64,000 nucleotides of DNA from Streptomyces sp. TSRI0281 (GTDB lineage Bacteria > Actinomycetota > Actinomycetes > Streptomycetales > Streptomycetaceae). The notes under the pieces were generated by a model. The model had not been told where the DNA came from. It was given only the letters and a program-made list of their open reading frames with translations, and searched no databases. The stretch is from contig NZ_LWLE01000014.1 of assembly GCF_001905125.1 (NCBI RefSeq), forward strand, positions 1 through 64,000, given 5' to 3'. Within the stretch, counting starts at the first letter, position 1; each line of letters starts with the position of its first letter. The position numbers were made by a program, and so were the translations under genes. Shown here in pieces: positions 27,601-36,494 of this stretch.

Positions 27601-30600
27601 CTACGACTTCGGCGTGCCCCCGTGGGCGGCGGCGAAGTCCGGTCCGGCGTAGCGGCCCATGAGTTCGGCCGCCCGCGTGCGGTACTCGGCGACCGACGCC
27701 ATCTTGATGTCCTCGTATCCGCGCACCGCGTCGGGGAGCGACGCGATGTCCACGGCCGACGGGAGAGCGGCCGGGCTCAGCGTGCCGCAGATTTCCGTGA
27801 TCATGGCCTCGTACTCGGTGATCAGCGCCCGCTCCGTGCGGCGTACGGAGGCCGCGCCGAACAGGTCGAACCGGGTGCCCCTGACATGGCGCAGCGCGGC
27901 GAGGAGCCGGAAGGCCGGTGTGAACCACGGGCCGAGCACGATCTTGCGGTCCATTCCGAGTGCCCGGAGCGCGGGCGGGTGGAGCCGGTAGGACACCCGT
28001 GCGCCCGCGCCGAAGCGGGCCTTCACGTCCTGCTCCACATCGGGGTCCAGCGAGAGCCGCGCCACCTCGTACTCGTCCTTGTACGCCATCAGTTTGTACA
28101 GGTGCCGGGCCACGGCCTCGGTCAGTTCCGTCGAGCCGGGGACCCGTTCGTCCTCGGCCCGCCGCACGCGTGCGACGAAGCGTGCGTAGCGCGTGGCGTA
28201 GGCGGTGTTCTGGTACGCGATGAGGTCGGGCACCCGGACGTCGAGGAGCCGGGCGAGCTCCGAGCCCGGTGCCGCGCCGACCTCTGCGATCAGTCCGGGT
28301 GCGGCGGCGGGCACGGTACGCCGGGGGGCCTTCGGGCCTTCCGCCCCGGCGAGGATCGCGGCGAAGCCGTCGGGGTCCGCGACGGCGAGGCGGCCGTAGC
28401 GGAACGCCTTGAGGTTGTCCTCGACCTTCACCCCGTTGAGGGTGATCGCCTCCTCGACGGCCTCTGCGGGCAGGGGCAGCGCGCCGGACTGGTGGGCCGC
28501 GCCGGTGAGCAGCAGGTTGGCGTACTGGTCCGCTCCCAGCAGGGTGTTGGCCAGGTGCCGGGCGTCGAGGAACACGGCCGTGCGGACGGCCGCGCCGATA
28601 CGGTCCCTGATCGGTCCGGCGTCGGGGAACGACGCCTCCGGGTCGATCACCATCTGCCCGGTCGGGACCTCCGCCGTGGAGACGACCGCCACCGTACGGG
28701 CGGGTGCCGCCGCCGCGAGGTGTCCGGGGTCCGCGGCGACGAGCAGGTCGCAGCCGAGGTAGAGGTCGCACTCCCCCTCGGCCGCCTTGCCGGCCTGCTG
28801 CGTGGGCTCAGCGGTGATCTTGATGTCGGAGACGACCGCGCCGCCCTTCTGCGCGAGCCCCGTCTGGTCCAGGGCCCGGACGTGCTGCCCGGCGAGCATG
28901 GCGGCCGTGCTCAGGATCTGCGCGAGGGTCACGACGCCGGAACCGCCCACTCCGGTGATCCGCGTGGTGTGCGAAGCGGCGGGCCGGTACGACGGATCCG
29001 GCAGCGCGGTGACGTCCGGCATCGGGGCGGTCCGGGCGGTCGGGGCCACACCGGCCTTCCGGGCCGCACCAGCCTTCCGAGCCGCACCGGCCTTCCCCTT
29101 CGCCGGGACGACCGTGAGGAAGGAGGGGCAGTCACCGGCCAGGCACGAGTAGTCCTTGTTGCACGAGGACTGGTCGATCCGGGTCTTGCGGCCGAACTCC
29201 GTCTCCACGGGCTGGACCGACAGGCAGTTGGACTTCTTGCCGCAGTCGCCGCACCCCTCGCACACCCGCTCGTTGATCACGACCCGTTCCACGGGGTCGG
29301 GGGCGAGCCCGCGCTTGCGTCGGCGGCGGAGTTCGGTGGCGCACTCCTGGTCGTGGATGAGCAGGGTGACGCCGGGGATCGCGGCGAGGGTCTCCTGCGC
29401 CTCGGGCAGCCGGTCGCGGTGCCAGACCCGTACGCCCTTGGGGAGCTTCACCTTCCGGTACCGCTTCACGTCCTCGGTGGTGATGATGATCCGGGCGACC
29501 CCCTCGGCGAGGAGCGCCCCGGCGATGGCGGGCACCGGCATCACACCGGCCGGGCGCTGCCCACCGGTCATCGCGACCGCCGAGTTGTACAGCAGCTTGT
29601 ACGTGACGTTCACCCCGGCCGCGATCGCCGCCCGGACGGCGAGGCTTCCGGAGTGGTGGAAGGTACCGTCGCCAAGGTTCTGGATCAGGTGGTTCCGGTC
29701 GAGGAACGGTTCCATGCCGATCCACTGGGCGCCCTCGCCGCCCATCTGCGTCATACCGATCACGTCTCCGGCCTGCGCCGGGTCCATGAGCGTGACCATG
29801 GCATGGCAGCCGATCCCGGCACCGACGGTCGACCCCTGGGGAGCCTTGGTCGATACGTTGTGGGGGCAGCCGGAACAGAAGTACGGGGTACGGGTCAGCA
29901 GCGGCAGAAGCGTGCGCGTGCCCTTGGTCCCGATGGGCTGCGTGCCCTGGGGCGGGACTCCGACGAGCCGGACGCCGAGGGCCGCCAGTGCGGGGGCGAG
30001 CCGTGCGGCGATCGTGTCCGGGTCGAGTTCTCCGTCGGCCGGGAACATCGCGCTGCCGTCCGGGGCGCGCTTGCCGGAGACCGTAGGCATGGCCTCGGAG
30101 CCGTACAGGAGGTCCTTGACGGCGGTCTCGATCAGCGGGCGCTTCTCCTCCACCACGACGATGTGGGCCAGTCCTGCCGCGAACCGTTCGACCACCGACG
30201 GTTCGAGGGGATGGATCATGCCGAGGTGCAGCAGGCGGATGCCGCGTTCCGCGAGTGCGGAGTCGTCGAGACCGAGACCGCGCAACGCCTGCCGGAGGTC
30301 GAGGTACGTCTTGCCGGGGGCGATGATCCCGACGTGGTCGTCCGGCCCCGTGCGGGTGATCCGGTCGAGGCCGTTGGCGGCGGCGTAGCGCCGGGCGATC
30401 TCCAGCCGGGCGCCGTCCCTGCTCCGTTCCAGTTCGCCGAGTGCCGGCTGCACCATCCGGGCGGCCACACCGTGCCGGAACGGGGTGCCGTCGATGTCGG
30501 GATCCGGCACGACCGGCGAGACGCGTCCCGCCGTCACGTCGACCGTGCCGGAACCGTCGGCGACAGCGGTCACGATCTTCAGCGCGACCCACAGCCCGCT

Positions 30601-31320
30601 GGCCCGCGACATGGCCACGCCGTGGAGGCCGAAGTCGAGCGCCTCCTGCGGGTCGGCCGGGTACAGGGTGGGGATCCCGAGGTCGGCCAGGAGCAGTTCG
30701 GAGGCGCCGGGCACCGTCGAGGACTTCGCGCCGGGGTCGTCGCCGACCAGGGCGAGCGCGCCGCCGTCGGGATGCGTCCCCATCAGGTTGTTGTGCCGCA
30801 GAGCGTCCGACGCACGGTCCAGACCCGGCGACTTGCCGTACCAGATGCCCGTGATGCCATCGACGCGCTTGTCCGGCTGCATGGCGGCGAGCTGGGTCCC
30901 CTGGACCGCCGTGGCCGCCAGTTCCTCGTTGACGCCGGGGCGGAAGACGATGCCGTACTCGTCGAGCAGGTCCCGGCAGCGCTCCAGCTCCATGTCGTAG
31001 CCCGCCAGGGGCGAGCCCTCGTAGCCGGACACGAACCCGGCGGTACGCCGTCCGGCCCGCAGGTCCGCCCGGCGCAGGTCCAGGGTCAGCCGGGCGAGCG
31101 CCTGGATACCCGTGAGGTGGAGGCTGCCCTCCTCACGCACGTACCGGTCCTGAAGCGTCGGGCGCGCCGCCTTCTGCGTGTCACGGCCGGCCCGGTGGTC
31201 CGTGCGGTCCATGCGGTCCAGGTGGTCCGTGCGGTCCGTGCGGTCCGTGCGGTCCGTGCGGTCCGTGCGGTCCGTGCGGTCCAGGTGATCCGTGTGATCC
31301 GTGTGATCCGTGTGATCCAT
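27601..31320 (-). CDS. Indolepyruvate ferredoxin oxidoreductase family protein (fused alpha-beta-gamma type)
   Basis: The 1239-residue fusion has an N-terminal pyrimidine/TPP-dependent 2-oxoacid oxidoreductase part and a central TPP-binding part (FCSGCPHNVSTKAP; GIGCHAMVTL). An Fe-S segment follows (CEGCGDCGKKSNC, about 720), then a C-terminal gamma domain (RITGVGGSGVVTLAQILSTA). It should oxidatively decarboxylate an aryl- or branched-chain 2-oxoacid to its acyl-CoA. The ATG at 31320 has GGAGGG 8 nt upstream, so the odd N-terminal Asp-Arg/His-Thr repeat is translated. It lies 102 nt after the monooxygenase gene on the same strand, probably the third gene of an aromatic-catabolism operon. Confidence 0.88.
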   Translation of the reverse strand: MDHTDHTDHTDHLDRTDRTDRTDRTDRTDRTDHLDRMDRTDHRAGRDTQKAARPTLQDRYVREEGSLHLTGIQALARLTLDLRRADLRAGRRTAGFVSGYEGSPLAGYDMELERCRDLLDEYGIVFRPGVNEELAATAVQGTQLAAMQPDKRVDGITGIWYGKSPGLDRASDALRHNNLMGTHPDGGALALVGDDPGAKSSTVPGASELLLADLGIPTLYPADPQEALDFGLHGVAMSRASGLWVALKIVTAVADGSGTVDVTAGRVSPVVPDPDIDGTPFRHGVAARMVQPALGELERSRDGARLEIARRYAAANGLDRITRTGPDDHVGIIAPGKTYLDLRQALRGLGLDDSALAERGIRLLHLGMIHPLEPSVVERFAAGLAHIVVVEEKRPLIETAVKDLLYGSEAMPTVSGKRAPDGSAMFPADGELDPDTIAARLAPALAALGVRLVGVPPQGTQPIGTKGTRTLLPLLTRTPYFCSGCPHNVSTKAPQGSTVGAGIGCHAMVTLMDPAQAGDVIGMTQMGGEGAQWIGMEPFLDRNHLIQNLGDGTFHHSGSLAVRAAIAAGVNVTYKLLYNSAVAMTGGQRPAGVMPVPAIAGALLAEGVARIIITTEDVKRYRKVKLPKGVRVWHRDRLPEAQETLAAIPGVTLLIHDQECATELRRRRKRGLAPDPVERVVINERVCEGCGDCGKKSNCLSVQPVETEFGRKTRIDQSSCNKDYSCLAGDCPSFLTVVPAKGKAGAARKAGAARKAGVAPTARTAPMPDVTALPDPSYRPAASHTTRITGVGGSGVVTLAQILSTAAMLAGQHVRALDQTGLAQKGGAVVSDIKITAEPTQQAGKAAEGECDLYLGCDLLVAADPGHLAAAAPARTVAVVSTAEVPTGQMVIDPEASFPDAGPIRDRIGAAVRTAVFLDARHLANTLLGADQYANLLLTGAAHQSGALPLPAEAVEEAITLNGVKVEDNLKAFRYGRLAVADPDGFAAILAGAEGPKAPRRTVPAAAPGLIAEVGAAPGSELARLLDVRVPDLIAYQNTAYATRYARFVARVRRAEDERVPGSTELTEAVARHLYKLMAYKDEYEVARLSLDPDVEQDVKARFGAGARVSYRLHPPALRALGMDRKIVLGPWFTPAFRLLAALRHVRGTRFDLFGAASVRRTERALITEYEAMITEICGTLSPAALPSAVDIASLPDAVRGYEDIKMASVAEYRTRAAELMGRYAGPDFAAAHGGTPKS
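31195..31320 (-). repeat. 9-bp in-frame tandem repeat at the N-terminus of the oxidoreductase
   Basis: About fourteen 9-nt units, mostly GACCGCACG or GATCACACG on the coding strand, encode (Asp-Arg/His-Thr)n directly after the start codon. The unit length keeps the reading frame whatever the copy number. The repeat precedes the conserved domain, which begins near LQDRYVREEGSLHLTGIQAL. Confidence 0.9.
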
Positions 31321-31422
31321 GTGCGTTTCCCTCCGCGTTACGGCTGTGCCGCTGTTCGGCCGGGCTTGCGGGCCGGGCGGCTTCGCGCCCCGAATCAGTG
31401 ACCTGCGGTGGGCGCCCCGCAG

Positions 31423-33096
31423 TCAGCGCCCCGCGGTCAGCGCCTCGTACAGCGCCGCTTCGAGGGTCGAGCCGGTCCCCTCGGCGCTGCTCCACGCGAT
31501 GTGGCCGTCGGGCCGGACGAGGACGGCTCCGTCCGCCGGGATGCCGAGCTGCGCCGGGCAGACTCCGTCGTCGCCGATGACGTCCCGGCCGAGCACGACG
31601 GTGTGCGACGGCACGCTCTCGGCGACCGTCGCGAACGTGTCGGCCCGGGCCGCGCCCTCGGGGCCGGTGATCAGCGTGAAGCCGGGGATCAGCAGGTCCA
31701 GGGTCGACACCCGGACGCCGTCCCGTACGACCCAGGCGTGCGGCAGCCGGGCGCCGCGCACCGCGGACGGGCGGAAGTCGGTCGCCGACAGCGGGGCGCC
31801 CGTCGCTCCGTCCGCGTGCCGACCGGGCCCGTAGACGTAGCCGATCTCCTGGTTGAGCGCGTCGAAGTGCGGTCGCTGGCTGGGGATGGCCGCGGCGAGG
31901 CGCCCGCGTTCCTCCGCCGCCACCGCCGGGTCCGGGCTTTCGAGGCGTGCGGCGATGTTCCCGGTGTCCGGTCCGATGCCCGCGTCCGCCATCTTGAGCG
32001 CGTTGAGCACGCTGTGGCGGGCGTTGTCCACGGCGACCGGGCGGCGCTCGCCCTCGTAACTGTCGAGCAGGGTTTCGGGCGCCCACCCGTTGATCACCGC
32101 GGCGAGCTTCCACGCGAGGTTGTCCGCGTCGGCGAGACCGGTGTTCATGCCCAGTCCGCCCGTCGGGGGGAACTGGTGCGCGGCGTCACCCACCAGGAAG
32201 ACGCTGCCGCTCCGGTAGCGTTCCGCGGTCCGCGCCGCCATGATCCACGGCCCCACGGCCCGTATCCGTACGTCGAGTTCGTCCACGCCGACCGCGTCGC
32301 GGATGATCTGCGCGCACCGTTCGGGCGGATAGTCGGCCGGTGACTCGGTGGCCGGGTCGAAGCTCCGCTGGAAGGTCCACCGGCGGTCTCCGTCCATCCC
32401 GATGAAGACACCGGGCGAGACCGTGTTGATCGCCCAGATGAGCAGAGCGGGATCGCGGCTCGTCCAGGGGGACAGGTCGGCGTGGAAGTAGATGTTGAGC
32501 TGGTGGCCCAGCACCGGGGACCCTTCGAACCCGATCCCGAACCCGTCGCGGATCACGCCGGTCGCCCCGTCCGCCGCGACCGCGTAACGCCCCCGGATCG
32601 TCTCCCTCCGCTGCCCGCTCTCCACGGACACCTCGACGCTTCCGCCCCGGTCGGCCACGTCGAGGACGGTGGTGTCGTAGCGGAGCGTGGCCATGCCCTG
32701 GGCGAGGACCGCGTCGAGCAGGTGCTGCTGCACACGGTCCTGGGCGCACGAGGTGAGCATCTCGGGGGATGCCTCCACGCGGCGCCGGAGGTCTTCGGCG
32801 GGCCCCTCGGCCAAGTTGATCCGGCCGAGCTCGGGCCCGGAAAGGGTCTGCTTCCAGCGGATGTTGAGGGTCCACTCGGGGTCGACCGCGTCCCCCAGCA
32901 CCGCTTCGGTGAGGCCCCAGCTCCGCAGGAGTTCCATGGACCGGGTGTTGACGACGTGGGCCCGCGGGTGCGGGTTGACGCCGGAGTACCGCTCGCAGAC
33001 CACGCTGGGAACGCCGTGCCGGCCCAGCACCAGAGCGGTGGCCAGCCCCACGGGGCCCGCGCCGACGATGACGACGGGGGTGTCGGTCACGGTCAT
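31423..33096 (-). CDS. FAD-dependent aromatic monooxygenase (PheA/MhpA type)
   Basis: The 557-residue hydroxylase has an N-terminal FAD motif (VVIVGAGPVGLATALVLGRH), a middle DG motif (AVAADGATGVIRDGFGIGF), and the GD motif VFLVGDAAHQFPPTGGLGMN at about 290. A C-terminal thioredoxin-like domain is typical of phenol hydroxylase / 3-(3-hydroxyphenyl)propionate hydroxylase relatives. It should hydroxylate an aromatic ring ahead of cleavage by the VOC enzyme. Its ATG overlaps the VOC stop in ATGA (4 nt), so the two are translationally coupled. Confidence 0.9.
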   Translation of the reverse strand: MTVTDTPVVIVGAGPVGLATALVLGRHGVPSVVCERYSGVNPHPRAHVVNTRSMELLRSWGLTEAVLGDAVDPEWTLNIRWKQTLSGPELGRINLAEGPAEDLRRRVEASPEMLTSCAQDRVQQHLLDAVLAQGMATLRYDTTVLDVADRGGSVEVSVESGQRRETIRGRYAVAADGATGVIRDGFGIGFEGSPVLGHQLNIYFHADLSPWTSRDPALLIWAINTVSPGVFIGMDGDRRWTFQRSFDPATESPADYPPERCAQIIRDAVGVDELDVRIRAVGPWIMAARTAERYRSGSVFLVGDAAHQFPPTGGLGMNTGLADADNLAWKLAAVINGWAPETLLDSYEGERRPVAVDNARHSVLNALKMADAGIGPDTGNIAARLESPDPAVAAEERGRLAAAIPSQRPHFDALNQEIGYVYGPGRHADGATGAPLSATDFRPSAVRGARLPHAWVVRDGVRVSTLDLLIPGFTLITGPEGAARADTFATVAESVPSHTVVLGRDVIGDDGVCPAQLGIPADGAVLVRPDGHIAWSSAEGTGSTLEAALYEALTAGR

Positions 33097-33608
33097 GACT
33101 GCTTGACCAGTTCCGCGAAGGGCTCACCCGACGCGAACCGGCGGACCAGTTCGTCGGGGTCGAATTCGACCCCGATCGGATTGGCCGCGAAGGCTCCGGA
33201 ACGGAACCACTCGTGCAGCTCCGCCTCCGTGGCGAAGTTGTCGATCTGGAGCTCGATGTGGTTGCCGTCGGGGTCGGCGAAGTACATCGACGTGGTCGGC
33301 CCGTGGTTGATGCACCAGAACGGATGGACCCCGTCCGCCTTCAGCCGGCCGTAGGTGCCCAGCAGGTCCGCCAGCGTGTCGTACGTGAAGGCCGCGTGGT
33401 GCAGACCGGTGTGCGCCTCGCCGGGGTGCTCGGAGGCACCGGTGCCCACGAGCGCGACCCGGTGGTGCTCGTCGTCGTAGGTCAGAAAGGCGATGAAGTC
33501 ATTGGCGAACGTGACGCGGCCTTCGAGAACTCCTGTGTACCACTCGGTCATCGCCGTCAGCTGACCGGTCTTGAGAACGATGTGGGCGAGTTTGCCTGGA
33601 GAAGCCAT
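33093..33608 (-). CDS. VOC-family extradiol-dioxygenase-like protein
   Basis: The 171-residue vicinal-oxygen-chelate protein shows metal-site features of type I extradiol dioxygenases. They are an early His (LAHIVLKTGQL), a central His (GLHHAAFTYD) and a late Glu (DGNHIELQIDNF). It would be a small single-unit ring-cleavage enzyme, though it is shorter than classical two-module enzymes. It is the first gene of an operon with a monooxygenase and an oxoacid oxidoreductase. ATG 33608 has GAGGAGG upstream. A sigma-70-like promoter overlapping an inverted repeat lies just upstream. Confidence 0.87.
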   Translation of the reverse strand: MASPGKLAHIVLKTGQLTAMTEWYTGVLEGRVTFANDFIAFLTYDDEHHRVALVGTGASEHPGEAHTGLHHAAFTYDTLADLLGTYGRLKADGVHPFWCINHGPTTSMYFADPDGNHIELQIDNFATEAELHEWFRSGAFAANPIGVEFDPDELVRRFASGEPFAELVKQS

Positions 33609-33648
33609 GAGAGCAACCTCCTCATCGAGGGCAGAACAGCCTTCTTGG

Positions 33649-33696
33649 CTGCCGCACAAGAGGAGCATAGAGACGCTCTTGTACGGGAGTCAAGAG
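33649..33696 (-). promoter_or_regulatory. Promoter with overlapping TetR-type operator for the VOC operon
   Basis: On the minus strand TTGACT, an 18-nt spacer and TATGCT (near 33664-33669) form a clear sigma-70-type promoter. The -35 hexamer lies inside the dyad CTCTTG-N9-CAAGAG at 33676-33696. The same dyad recurs twice upstream of the FAH-family gene next to a TetR gene. Repressor binding here would block the -35 element. Confidence 0.75.
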
Positions 33697-33822
33697 AAGG
33701 GGCCGCGATGAGGCGGAGTGGGAGGTAAGGGGCGCGGGGCGGGGCAGAGGGGGAAGGGGCGTGGGGCGGGGCGTGGGGCGCGGGGAGTGCGGGGCGGGGT
33801 ACGGAAGTGGGCGCGCCGAGTC

Positions 33823-33972
33823 GGGGCAGGGGTGATCCACCGGCCGCCCGCAGCGCGATCGGGCAGGCGTGAGCCGCCAGCCGTCGGCAGCACGATCGGG
33901 GCAGGGGTGATCCGCCGGTCACCCGCAGCGCAAGGGGACAGGAGTGATCCGCCGGTCGCCCACGGCGCTCAC
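33823..33972. repeat. 37-bp imperfect tandem repeat, four copies
   Basis: Units beginning GGGCAGGGGTGATCC start near 33823, 33861, 33898 and 33935. They occupy the gap between the VOC-operon promoter and the 3' end of the TetR gene. The stretch before them (33715-33800) is a G-rich low-complexity run. No gene is supported in 33697-34011. Confidence 0.7.
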
Positions 33973-34011
33973 GGCATACGGGAAGGACTCCACGGTCGGC
34001 GCGAAGGCGCC

Positions 34012-34578
34012 TCAGCGCGCGGCGGCGGCCGCCACCAGCGCGTCGGTCAGCAGCTCGACGAGTTCGCCGGTCGCGCGGTCACTCCTGCGCACACTGACCA
34101 GCAGACCTTCGAAGAGCACATGCGCGGTGTCCGCGACGAGCCCGACATCGGCACCGGCGGGCAGCCGGGTCGCGATGGCCGCGAGCAGGCGCTCCTCCAG
34201 CCACTCCTGAATCCGGGTGTACGTCTCGCCGAGGGCCTTCGACTCGACGATCCGCTCGTACGCCTCCCGGTGCAGCCCCCGGTAGGGCTCCATGCCGGAC
34301 AGGAGGGCGACCAGTTCGCGCTGCGGATCCCCGGCGATCCCGGGGTCCGACTCGACGCGCGCCCGCTCCTGCGCGAAGAAACGGTCGATCGCCGCCGCGA
34401 ACAGATCGTCCTTGGTCGGGAAGTACCAGCGCACGGCGTTGGCGGCCACCCCGGCGGCGCGGCCGACCTCGGCCACGCTGGTCGCCTTGTACCCCTTGGC
34501 CGCGAAGAGCTCCCACGCGTGCTCGACCATGGCGGCCTCGCGCTCGGCCTTGGGGATCTGCTGTCGGTTACGTGGCAT
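34012..34578 (-). CDS. TetR-family repressor of the aromatic-catabolism locus
   Basis: The 188-residue protein has a canonical TetR helix-turn-helix (ATSVAEVGRAAGVAANAVRW followed by YFPTKDDLFAAAI, about 30-62) and a helical ligand domain. It lies between the VOC operon and the divergent FAH-family gene. Both control regions carry the same CTTG-N9-CAAG dyad, which makes this the likely autoregulated local repressor. The inducer is probably the aromatic substrate or a breakdown product. The ATG at 34578 is the family-typical start; the longer open frame upstream runs through tandem repeats and is rejected. Confidence 0.9.
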   Translation of the reverse strand: MPRNRQQIPKAEREAAMVEHAWELFAAKGYKATSVAEVGRAAGVAANAVRWYFPTKDDLFAAAIDRFFAQERARVESDPGIAGDPQRELVALLSGMEPYRGLHREAYERIVESKALGETYTRIQEWLEERLLAAIATRLPAGADVGLVADTAHVLFEGLLVSVRRSDRATGELVELLTDALVAAAAAR

Positions 34579-34607
34579 GACACGGAGCCTATGCCGAAGG
34601 CGGCGGC

Positions 34608-34722
34608 CCCCCGGCCGCGGCACATGAACGCCTCCCGACGCGGTACGTGAACACCTCCCGACGCCGCACACGCACACCCCCCGACGCGGTACGTGAACAC
34701 CTCTCGACGAGCACCCCCCTCC
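34608..34722. repeat. 23-bp tandem repeat, about five copies, leading into the operators
   Basis: Units of the form CCTCCCGACGCGGTACGTG plus ACA start at 34608 (degenerate), 34631, 34654, 34677 and 34700. The two operator dyads continue in the same 23-bp register (34723 and 34746). The array fills most of the gap between the TetR and FAH-family genes. Confidence 0.75.
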
Positions 34723-34723
34723 C

Positions 34724-34765
34724 CTTGACTCTGGAACAAGAAGACTCTTGACTGTGAAACAAGAG
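34724..34765. promoter_or_regulatory. Two TetR-type operators upstream of the FAH-family gene
   Basis: CTTG-ACTCTGGAA-CAAG (34724-34740) and CTCTTG-ACTGTGAAA-CAAGAG (34745-34765) are dyads 23 bp apart, about two helical turns. The second has the same 6-bp arms and 9-nt spacer as the site over the VOC-operon promoter. Each also contains TTGACT, a possible -35 element. A matching -10 could not be identified with confidence. Confidence 0.75.
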
Positions 34766-34794
34766 AGTCGGCCGACCGGACAAAGGGGTTCGTG

Positions 34795-35664
34795 ATGCGT
34801 CTGTACAGCACCGATCTGGGCATCGCCAGGGAGGACAGGCCCGGCGAGCTGGCACTGCTCGGCCTGCCCTTCGCCGACCTGGACGCGCTCCTGCGGGGCC
34901 CCGGCACCGAGGCGGCGAGGGCGGCGCCGGTCACCCGCCGCGTCCCGCTCGGCCGCGTACGGGTGCACGCGCCGGTACGCCGGCCGGGAAAGGTCCTCAT
35001 CGTCGGCCTCAACTACCGCAGCCACGCGGCGGAGGCGCTGGAGAGAATGGCCGCCATGGGGATGGGGAGCATCGCCCTCCCCGAGGAGCCGAACTTCCAG
35101 GTCGTGGCAGGTTCCGCCGTGATCGCGCACGGCGAGGACATCACGCTTCCGGCGGTCGCGGCCACCCGGGTCGACTACGAGGGCGAGGTGGCCGCGGTCA
35201 TCGGCCGCACCGCCACGGCCGTCTCCCCCGCCGACGCCAGGGACCATCTCGCCGGTCTGACGGCCGCCAACGACGTGTCGGCCCGCGACATCCAGAGCCG
35301 CGCGATGACCGGGGACCCGACCGCCTCCATCGGCGTCGCCAAGAGCTTCGACACCTTCAAGCCCCTCGGCCCCTGTCTGGTGACCGAGGAGGAGTTCGAG
35401 GAGCCGCTCGACCTGCGGCTGCGCACCCGGGTCAACGGCGAGCCGCGCCAGGACGACCGGACGAGCAGCTTCATCCACGGCCTGCCCGAGCTGATCTCGT
35501 ACCTCTCCCGCTATCAGACCCTCGAACCGGGCGATGTGATCTGCACCGGATCGCCGAGCGGCGCCGGGGTGTTCTCCGAACGCTTCCTGCGCCCCGGCGA
35601 TGTGGTGGAGGTGGAGGTCGACGGCATCGGGACGCTCCGCAACCGGGTGGCGGCCCCGGCCTGA
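34795..35664 (+). CDS. Fumarylacetoacetate-hydrolase-family enzyme
   Basis: The 289-residue protein has the FAH/HHDD fold at about 65-285. Metal ligands are in VDYEGEVAAVIG, and NDVSARDIQ and TGSPSGAG are conserved segments. Relatives hydrolyse or isomerise acylpyruvates from ring cleavage, or decarboxylate related oxo-acids. The gene is divergent from the TetR repressor, with two operators before it, and probably acts downstream of the monooxygenase and dioxygenase. ATG 34795 is favoured by AAAGGGG; GTG 34792 is adjacent. Confidence 0.88.
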   Translation: MRLYSTDLGIAREDRPGELALLGLPFADLDALLRGPGTEAARAAPVTRRVPLGRVRVHAPVRRPGKVLIVGLNYRSHAAEALERMAAMGMGSIALPEEPNFQVVAGSAVIAHGEDITLPAVAATRVDYEGEVAAVIGRTATAVSPADARDHLAGLTAANDVSARDIQSRAMTGDPTASIGVAKSFDTFKPLGPCLVTEEEFEEPLDLRLRTRVNGEPRQDDRTSSFIHGLPELISYLSRYQTLEPGDVICTGSPSGAGVFSERFLRPGDVVEVEVDGIGTLRNRVAAPA

Positions 35665-35830
35665 CGGGACCGCCGCAGGCCCCGCTCCCCGGCCTGACGG
35701 GACCGCCGCCGCCCCCGCTCGGCGGCCGGGGACACCCGGGACCGCCCCTGCCCTCTACTCCGCAACCGGAACACCGGGACCGCCCCCGCTCCCCCACTCC
35801 GAGGCCGGAGACACCGGAACCGCCCCGCCC

Positions 35831-36494
35831 CTACTCCGCCGCCGGGGACACCGGAGCCGGACAGCCGTGACGCCGGGCCGAGTTCGTGGCGAAGGTCTTC
35901 AGCGCGGCCCGCTGGAGCTTCGGGTCGGCGGCGCGGTTTGATGTCCTTGGACCATTCGTACGTGGCGGCGTCGAGCATGCGCTGCACGGTGTCACCGACC
36001 CCGGGGATCATCGTCAGGGGCGTACCGCCGAGGTGGTAGCTGTAGCGGGCCACGTCGTCGGCCCACGCCTTCCGGTCGTCGCGCTCATCGAGAATGATGT
36101 CGGCGCCGATCGCGTTGAAGGCGCCGAGCCCGGTGGCCGTCCTGCGGGCGGGAACGTCCCAGTTCTCGGTGCCGTGCCCGGGGCTGTCGGGAGCCCGGCC
36201 CAGCCCGTCGGCGGCCTGGGCCCGCTCCGCCGAGTCGAAGGCCGTCGCCTCCCTGCTGAGGGACGCGCACACCCAGTTCGTCACGCTGTGCAAGGCCGTC
36301 ACGGACATGGTCGCCAAGGCGGGCGTCTTCCCCGCGCCGGGCTGTATCTGGTTGGTCAGCGCGCTCACCGCGGCGGCCTTGCCGGTGTTGTTCGTCTTCA
36401 GATCGGCGTCCCCGCCGCCCTGCCCACCGCCGGTCCCGTTGAGGCGCATGGCCGCCTCGTTCTTGTGCGCGGCCCCTTCCTGTTCGAAGGACAC
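35831..36494 (-). pseudogene. Frameshifted gene remnant of unknown function
   Basis: From GTG 36494 the frame reads Streptomyces-like protein to about residue 185 (ending YEWSKDI), then runs into an Arg-rich shadow sequence. Skipping one base of the TTT at 35937-35939 restores a sensible continuation (NRAADPKLQRAALKTFATNS) that ends in a stop at 35831, giving about 220 residues. The 5' end is also doubtful: the GTG has no properly spaced ribosome site and the frame is open upstream without a start. It looks like the C-terminal part of a larger gene with a +1 insertion. I do not recognise the family. Confidence 0.6.

Noticed and set aside
27622..31401. 1259-codon frame antisense to the 2-oxoacid oxidoreductase
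   Set aside because: Typical high-GC shadow frame; the minus-strand protein has clear catalytic motifs and a proper start.
35514..35830. Arg/Ser-rich C-terminal extension of the gene starting at 36494
   Set aside because: It is out-of-frame read-through after the base insertion and a mirror of the FAH-family gene's 3' region.
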